This document shows, piece by piece, positions 59,407 through 64,000 of a stretch of 64,000 nt of DNA. The stretch spans positions 46,788-110,787 of the forward strand of contig JBJHCE010000001.1 of assembly GCA_050485865.1 (NCBI GenBank). The letters run 5' to 3'. Source of the stretch: SKNW01 sp050485865 (GTDB taxonomy: Bacteria > Gemmatimonadota > Gemmatimonadetes > Longimicrobiales > Gaopeijiaceae). Below the pieces are notes generated by a model that was given only the letters and a program-made list of their open reading frames with translations, did no database searches and was not told where the DNA came from. The translations under genes and the position numbers were made by a program. Every line of letters begins with the position of its first letter. Position 1 is the first letter of the stretch.

Positions 59407-59759
59407 GGGGGGCGGGGCAGGGGGGGGCGGGCACCCCCGCCGCGTTCGATCCGGAGCCCGTCCTCGCGGCGCTTTCCGACCCCACCCGCCGCGCTGTCCT
59501 GGACCAGGTGGCAGGCGGGGCGGGGGTCACCGCCACCGCGATCGCGGCCGGACTTCCGGTGTCGAGGCAGGCGGTGGCCCGCCACCTGGCCGTGCTCGAA
59601 GAGGCCGAGCTCGTCCGCTCCGCGCGGGTGGGGCGGGAGGTGCGCTACCGCGCCCGGATGGAACGGGTGCGCCGGACCGCCCGCTGGCTCGACCAGCTCG
59701 TGGCCGGGTGGGATGCCCGCCTCCGGACGATCCGGGAGATCGCGGAGGGGGAGGAGTGA
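59403..59759 (+). CDS. ArsR-family transcriptional regulator
   Basis: 118 residues, winged helix-turn-helix. LAALSDPTRRAVLDQVAGG is the classic ArsR start; VSRQAVARHLAVLEEAELV is the recognition helix region, and GREVRYRA is the wing. No Cys is present, so it is not a thiolate metal sensor; it belongs to the subgroup paired with SRPBCC proteins. The GTG start overlaps the SRPBCC stop (GTGTGA). It probably binds the two inverted repeats upstream and controls its own operon. Confidence 0.88.
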   Translation: MRGAGQGGAGTPAAFDPEPVLAALSDPTRRAVLDQVAGGAGVTATAIAAGLPVSRQAVARHLAVLEEAELVRSARVGREVRYRARMERVRRTARWLDQLVAGWDARLRTIREIAEGEE

Positions 59760-59895
59760 CCAAGAATTTGCTGTTCCGTTCGAAGGTCCCGGTGTAGCTT
59801 GGCCTCCGGTCGCCCGGAGGTGCCCCCGCCAACGAGGCCACCCTCGGTGTGTTCAGGTCCCCTCCCTGGCTTCGCTGGAGCCCGCGATCGCCCCA

Positions 59896-59911
59896 CGTCT
59901 CCGCGGAGACG
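59896..59911. terminator. 16-bp perfect palindrome between convergent genes
   Basis: CGTCTCCGCGGAGACG can fold into a 6-bp stem with a CGCG loop, in the 168-bp gap between the ArsR gene and the convergent serine hydrolase gene. A second hairpin, CGCCCCG-N12-CGGGGCG, overlaps the hydrolase stop just to its right. No T-run is seen. A TAGCTTGG element at 59796-59803 precedes no gene I can identify. Confidence 0.4.
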
Positions 59912-59927
59912 CATGCGGAGCGCCCCG

Positions 59928-61172
59928 TCACCTCCGGAGCGGGGCGTCCAGTGCGTCCCACCCGTATGCCGCGGCCACCCGCGCCTCGATCTCGCGGGTC
60001 ACCACGGTGCCTCCGTCTGCGTTCGTGAGGATCGCAACCCCGTATCCCTTCCGGGTATGTCCCACGACCATTCCCCGGAAACCCCGGTTCGAGCCGCCGT
60101 GGCTGAAGTACCAACCCTCGCCCCGCTTCTCCACGATGAGCCCCACGCCGAAGGGGCCCACCCCCACCGGGGTGGTCATTTCCCGGGCGAGGGGCGGGTC
60201 GAGGACCTGGGCGGGGAGCCCGGCCGAGGCCCGCTGCACTTCCACGATGAAGCGGGCCAGGTCCTCCGCCGTGGTCCAGAGCCCGGCCGCCGCCTGCTCG
60301 GGGTAGACGTGCCAGGGGGCGTCCCGGGCCGCCCCCCGGGCGTCGTGGGCACGGGCCGCCCGCGCGGCGAGGGAGGGCGGCAGCGGCTGAAGGTAGCTCG
60401 ACGAGGCCATTCCGAGGGGCCCGAGCACCGCCTCCTCCATGAAGTCCGCGAAGGGGCGCCCGGTCAGGTCCTCCACGGCGAGCTGCACCAGGGTCGTCCC
60501 CCCGCCCGAGTACTTGAACGCCTCGAAGGGGGGGCGGGCGAAGAGCACGGGCCCCACGTTCGAGGGAGCCTCTCCGTTCAGGATCCCCACGAGCTCGGGC
60601 CGCTCCGCCTCGGGGGCGTAGCCGGGGAAGCCGAAGCCGTCGTCGGCCCCCGAGGTGTGGCTCAGAAGCGAGCGGAGGGTGACGGGCCCCGAGGCGTTCA
60701 GCGGCCCCTCGGGGACCTGCCAGCGCCGGAGGAGGCCGTTCACGTCCGCATCCAGCGAGAGCGCCCCATCCCGGGCCAGCCTGAGTACCCCCATGGCGGC
60801 CACAGGCTTGCTGATCGACGCCGCCTGGAAGAGGGTCCCCGGGTCCGCCGCCCTCCCGGTCACCACGTCCGCCACCCCCCAGGCCCGGCTCCAGTGCACC
60901 TGGAAGTCCTGGACCACCGCCACGCTCACTGCCGGGACACCGGCGGCCTCCAGGAGCCCGGAAAGCGTGAGCCCCGCCGGCCCCTCTGCGCCGGGCTCCC
61001 GGGGCGCCTCGATGGCGGCGATGAAGCGCTCCGGCCCCTCCTGTGCGTCCAGGGGGGTGGGCCCGGAAAGGATCACCGCGGCGACCGTGGCGAGGGCGGC
61101 GAGGGGGGCAAGAGGGGCAGGGGCGGCCCCCCGTCGGAAGCGCGCGTGGCGGGGAAAGGTGGGTGCGATCAT
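59928..61172 (-). CDS. Serine hydrolase, beta-lactamase class C / DD-peptidase fold, exported
   Basis: 414 residues. The signal peptide has basic RHARFRRG and a hydrophobic core LAALATVAAVILSG. The catalytic SxxK is in FQAASISKPVAAMGVLRLA, the YxN-like motif reads FKYSGGGTTLVQLAVE, and the KTG-like box is HGGSNRGFRGMVVG. LRSLLSHTSGADDGFGFPGY and VLGPLGMASSSYL are typical. It may be an esterase, peptidase or penicillin-binding protein; true beta-lactamase activity cannot be claimed. It is a single gene on the minus strand, divergent from the MATE gene. Confidence 0.9.
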   Translation of the reverse strand: MIAPTFPRHARFRRGAAPAPLAPLAALATVAAVILSGPTPLDAQEGPERFIAAIEAPREPGAEGPAGLTLSGLLEAAGVPAVSVAVVQDFQVHWSRAWGVADVVTGRAADPGTLFQAASISKPVAAMGVLRLARDGALSLDADVNGLLRRWQVPEGPLNASGPVTLRSLLSHTSGADDGFGFPGYAPEAERPELVGILNGEAPSNVGPVLFARPPFEAFKYSGGGTTLVQLAVEDLTGRPFADFMEEAVLGPLGMASSSYLQPLPPSLAARAARAHDARGAARDAPWHVYPEQAAAGLWTTAEDLARFIVEVQRASAGLPAQVLDPPLAREMTTPVGVGPFGVGLIVEKRGEGWYFSHGGSNRGFRGMVVGHTRKGYGVAILTNADGGTVVTREIEARVAAAYGWDALDAPLRR

Positions 61173-61345
61173 GGGCGTTGCTCAGCGGGAGGTGTCGGGA
61201 ACGACAGACTACGCCCCCGCCCGCCTGTCCACAACGCCCGGCGTGTCCTCCGTTCCGTGCGATTTCCGCAGGAGTCACTAGATTCCCGCCCCTGCGGTTC
61301 CCGCCACCCATCCTCCACCCATCCTCCGACCCACGGAACGCGACC

Positions 61346-62767
61346 TTGAGCGAAGCCCCGCCGGCGAAACCCCGACGCGCCTACGACCGCTCCATTGTCG
61401 AGGGCCCGGTATCGCGCGCCGTGTGGCGCCTCGCCTGGCCCACCATCATCCTGAACGTCGTGGGCGGACTCCAGGGGATCGTGGACCACGCCATGGTGGG
61501 GCATTACGTGGGGTACGTGGGGAACGCGGCGATCGGGGTGTCGTGGCAGATCTTCCTCGTGATCGTCGTGTTCATCACCTCGATCTTCACCGGGATGGGC
61601 GTCCTCGTGGCCCGCTTTGCCGGCGCGAACGAGCCCGACAAGGTGAACGAGTCGGTGTGGCAGGCCCTTCTCGTGGCGGCCGCCCTCTCCTTCCTCGTCA
61701 TTGCGCCACTGGGGTGGGTGGCAAGCCCCTGGCTTCTCGGGCTCGTGAACGCCACCGCCGAGGTCCAGGCCGAGGCCCTTCCGTACCTCCGCATCATGTT
61801 CGTGGCCTCCTTCGGCATGATGCTCTTCTTCATGCTGAGCGGGGCCTTCCGGGCGGCGGGGGATGCGAAGACCCCCATGGTGATCGGGGTGGTCTACACC
61901 CTCCTGAACCTGGTCCTGAACGTGATCCTGATCCGGGGGATGGGGCCGATCCCCGGGCTCGGAACCACGGGGGCGGCGCTTGGCACGGTGATCGCCGGCG
62001 CCCTCGTGAGCGGCTACACCCTGCACCTCTTTCTCACCGGACGCGCGGTGATCCAGTTCGACCGGAAAATGCCGAAGCGCCCGGATCCGTACATCATCCG
62101 GGCCCTCTTCCGCTTCGGGCTCCCGGCGGGGATCCAGGGCGTGGCCATGAACGTCGGCGGGGTCCTCCTCCTCCGCTTCGTGGGGTCCCTCGAACTCTCC
62201 GCCGAGGCCCAGGCCGCCTACACCGTGAGCTACACACAGCTCTTCGCCCTCGTGACCTGGACCTCGGTGGGGCTCATGGGCGCCGCCTCCACGATTGCCG
62301 GGCAGAACCTGGGCGCCGAGCGCCCGGAGCGCTCGGTGGCGGGCGTGCGGGTGGCGGCGGGAATCGGGCTCGCGGGGGCGGCGTTCGTGGCCACCCTCTT
62401 CCTCCTCGCCCCGAACCTCCTCCTCGCGGTCTTCGGAATGGACGACCCGGCGGTGGTGGGGCTGAGCGTGCAGCTCCTCCGGTACCTGGCCGTCTCGAGT
62501 CTCTTCGTGACGGTGGCCCTCACCTACACCGGGGGGCTCCAGGGAACCGGTGACACGAAGAGCCCACTCTACATTTCCATCGTCTCGCAGGTGGTGATCC
62601 CGGTGGGGATGTGCGCGGTGATCCAGTCGCTGCGCCCCCTCCAGCCGGGCGACATCTGGCTCGCCATCGTGCTCGGGCACGCCGCCCGATGCACCCTCAG
62701 CGTCGGTCGCTTCCACCAGCAGAAGTGGCGCAACATCCGGGTGGAGATCGGGGGGGTGCGGGCGTGA
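61346..62767 (+). CDS. MATE-family efflux transporter
   Basis: 473 residues with about twelve membrane segments in two homologous halves. Typical pieces are LAWPTIILNVVGGLQGIVDH, MLSGAFRAAGDAKTPM, GLGTTGAALGTVIAG, GLMGAASTIAGQNLGAERPE and TGGLQGTGDTKSPLYIS. It probably exports cationic compounds using an ion gradient. The start is TTG at 61346, as no ATG fits before the conserved N-terminus. Its stop overlaps the next GTG by 4 bp, so it is coupled to the dehalogenase-like lipoprotein gene. Confidence 0.9.
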   Translation: MSEAPPAKPRRAYDRSIVEGPVSRAVWRLAWPTIILNVVGGLQGIVDHAMVGHYVGYVGNAAIGVSWQIFLVIVVFITSIFTGMGVLVARFAGANEPDKVNESVWQALLVAAALSFLVIAPLGWVASPWLLGLVNATAEVQAEALPYLRIMFVASFGMMLFFMLSGAFRAAGDAKTPMVIGVVYTLLNLVLNVILIRGMGPIPGLGTTGAALGTVIAGALVSGYTLHLFLTGRAVIQFDRKMPKRPDPYIIRALFRFGLPAGIQGVAMNVGGVLLLRFVGSLELSAEAQAAYTVSYTQLFALVTWTSVGLMGAASTIAGQNLGAERPERSVAGVRVAAGIGLAGAAFVATLFLLAPNLLLAVFGMDDPAVVGLSVQLLRYLAVSSLFVTVALTYTGGLQGTGDTKSPLYISIVSQVVIPVGMCAVIQSLRPLQPGDIWLAIVLGHAARCTLSVGRFHQQKWRNIRVEIGGVRA

Positions 62768-63816
62768 GGGGGCGCGAGGGGGAAGGACGGGCGACCCGGC
62801 GGCGCATCCAGGTCCGCGGGATCCGGGTCGCGACTGCGGTCTTCGCGGCGGCTGCCTCCCTCTCGGGTTGCGGGGGTTCGAGCCCTGGAGCTGAGGACGC
62901 CCTCCGCCCCGACGCCCTCCGCACTCCGGACGCACGCTTCCAGGACCTGCCGGACTTTCCGTTCGAGCCCCACTACGCCTGGGTCGACGGCCTCCGCATC
63001 CACTACGTGGACGAAGGAGACCGGGCCGCGCCGGTGGTGGTGCTCCTGCACGGTGAGCCCACCTGGAGCTACCTCTACCGCCGGATGATTCCGGGGCTCG
63101 TGGAGGCGGGCTTTCGCGTGGTGGCCCCGGACCTCGTGGGGTTCGGGCGGTCGGACAAGCTCGGGGCGCCCGAGGCCTACAGCTACGCTCGGCACGTGGA
63201 GTGGATGCGCGCCCTCCTCTTCGAGGAGCTGGATCTCGCCGACGTGAATCTCTTCGTGCAGGACTGGGGTGGGCTCATCGGGCTCCGCCTCGTGGCCGAC
63301 CACCCGGAGCGCTTCGCCCGGGTGGCGGCGGCGAACACCGGGCTCCCCTCCCACGAACGGGAAGGGGAGCTGAACGAAGCGTTCCTGGGCTGGCTCGCGT
63401 TCTCTCAGGAGGTTCCCGAGTTCCCGGCAGGGGGCGTGGTGCAGATGGGAACGCTCATGGAACTGCCCCCCGAGGTCGTCGAGGCGTATGACGCCCCCTT
63501 CCCGGACGAAACGTACAAGGCGGGAGCGCGGGTCTTCCCGGCCCTCGTGCCGCGGTCCGCCGACGACCCGGAGGCCCGGGCGAACCGTGATGCGTGGCGC
63601 GCGCTCGAAGGCTTCCACCGTCCCTTCCTCACCCTCTTCAGCGACAGCGACCGCGTCACCGCCGGGTGGGACCGGCCCATGCTCGAGCGGATCCCGGGTG
63701 CCCGGGGGCAGCCCCACCGGACGATCGAGGGCGCAGCGCACTTCCTCCAGGAGGAGGCCCCGGAAGCGCTCCTGGAAGCCCTGGTCCCCTTCTTTCGGGG
63801 GGGCGACGAGGAGTAG
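62764..63816 (+). CDS. Haloalkane dehalogenase-like alpha/beta hydrolase with lipoprotein signal
   Basis: 350 residues. The catalytic domain closely follows DhlA-type haloalkane dehalogenases: ALRTPDARFQDLPDFPF start, LLHGEPTWSYLYRRMIPGL oxyanion region, nucleophile Asp and halide-binding Trp in FVQDWGGLIGLRL, cap segment AYDAPFPDETYKAGARVFP, and the His in GAAHFLQEEAPEA. About 45 extra N-terminal residues have basic ATRRRIQVRG, hydrophobic VATAVFAAAASLSGC and a lipobox Cys, so it is probably an exported lipoprotein, which is unusual for this family. GTG at 62764 overlaps the MATE stop. Confidence 0.88.
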   Translation: MRGREGEGRATRRRIQVRGIRVATAVFAAAASLSGCGGSSPGAEDALRPDALRTPDARFQDLPDFPFEPHYAWVDGLRIHYVDEGDRAAPVVVLLHGEPTWSYLYRRMIPGLVEAGFRVVAPDLVGFGRSDKLGAPEAYSYARHVEWMRALLFEELDLADVNLFVQDWGGLIGLRLVADHPERFARVAAANTGLPSHEREGELNEAFLGWLAFSQEVPEFPAGGVVQMGTLMELPPEVVEAYDAPFPDETYKAGARVFPALVPRSADDPEARANRDAWRALEGFHRPFLTLFSDSDRVTAGWDRPMLERIPGARGQPHRTIEGAAHFLQEEAPEALLEALVPFFRGGDEE

Positions 63817-64000
63817 GTCGGCCCGGGGCCCATGGCTCCTTCCCGGCGGACCGGGTACCGTGGAGCGGCGGCCTCCAGGAGGAGAAGCTGTTCGGCGGGG
63901 GGCCCCACGTGTACCGTTGGTCTCGGGGAACCCCGACCCCGGGTCCCCGACCCCGGTGCCGTGCCTGCTTCTCCGCCGGCGTGCCTCCGGAGGTCTCCCC
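63817..64000. other. Non-coding tail of the window
   Basis: No convincing gene starts or ends in these 184 bp. It contains a direct repeat of CCCCGACCCCGG and two TACCGT-like elements (near 63856 and 63911) that could be promoter parts for a gene beyond the edge. Nothing else is evident. Confidence 0.4.

Noticed and set aside
57960..59759. A 599-codon plus-strand frame running through the methyltransferase, operators and SRPBCC genes
   Set aside because: Only its last 118 codons (from 59403) encode a recognisable ArsR protein; the rest is Arg/Gly/Pro-rich out-of-frame translation.
1..64000. tRNA, rRNA, CRISPR, IS elements, prophage, toxin-antitoxin or defence genes
   Set aside because: I looked for T-loop-like sequences, regularly spaced repeats, transposase/integrase motifs and small paired genes, and found none convincing. 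Weakly conserved RNAs could be missed by eye.

Overview
This is a very GC-rich, densely coded bacterial chromosome segment. I infer a Gemmatimonadota-like organism (FCB superphylum). The reasons are the extreme GC content, secreted imidazolonepropionase-like amidohydrolases, a small lipoprotein with a carboxypeptidase-regulatory domain plus TonB plug, HD-GYP and 7TM-HDIG signalling proteins, an outer membrane (beta-barrels, lipoproteins), and some promoters resembling the TTG-N19/20-TAnnTT type known from Bacteroidetes. No 16S rRNA or tRNA gene is present to confirm this. I see no rRNA, tRNA, CRISPR array, insertion sequence, integrase or phage gene. The content is core-like rather than accessory. 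Adjacent genes very often overlap by 4 bp (ATGA, GTGA, TTGA and apparently once CTGA).

Layout. 1-6875 (minus) is a purine run: purB, purC, pssA, purS, purQ, purL, purF (cut by the window edge), with a phospholipid gene embedded in it. 7009-10120 (minus) is truA, a transaldolase and an HtrA lipoprotein; truA has a promoter placed so that its mRNA may be leaderless. 10248-19538 holds trpD, trpC, trpF, trpB and trpA on the plus strand. lexA is inserted in the opposite orientation after trpD, and a HEAT-repeat protein plus an HD-GYP protein lie between trpB and trpA. 19547-21190 (minus) is an NFACT/RqcH-type protein. 21394-24546 is panB, panC, a LytR_C protein and signal peptidase I. 24743-29136 is a pair of secreted amidohydrolases carrying three domains, of which only one keeps intact metal ligands.

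29171-38388 begins with rlmN (minus), divergent from a tight plus-strand cluster: vanZ-like, aspS, phoH, 7TM-HDIG phosphodiesterase, ybeY and a UbiB-type kinase. 38650-42283 holds envelope proteins and yajQ. 42393-44181 is a VOC dioxygenase and an SDR. 44174-48460 (minus) is a sensory operon: a periplasmic binding lipoprotein, a hybrid histidine kinase/receiver, and a protein with two YjbQ-like repeats. 48575-50856 is an HDAC-superfamily fusion and DsbB. 50928-53937 (minus) is a multicopper oxidase and a beta-barrel protein.

54089-58812 is a plus-strand run: fused 2-oxoacid dehydrogenase E1, DinB-like, DUF4286-like, Spy/CpxP-like, and a methyltransferase with an apparent CTG start. 58918-59759 is an SRPBCC-ArsR pair preceded by two strong inverted-repeat operators. 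59928-63816 is a serine hydrolase (minus), a MATE transporter and a haloalkane dehalogenase homologue with a lipoprotein signal. Most genes are housekeeping. The most original signals are the HEAT/HD-GYP pair with a shared N-terminal domain, the binding-protein/kinase/duplicated-YjbQ operon, the ArsR operator architecture and the probable non-canonical starts.
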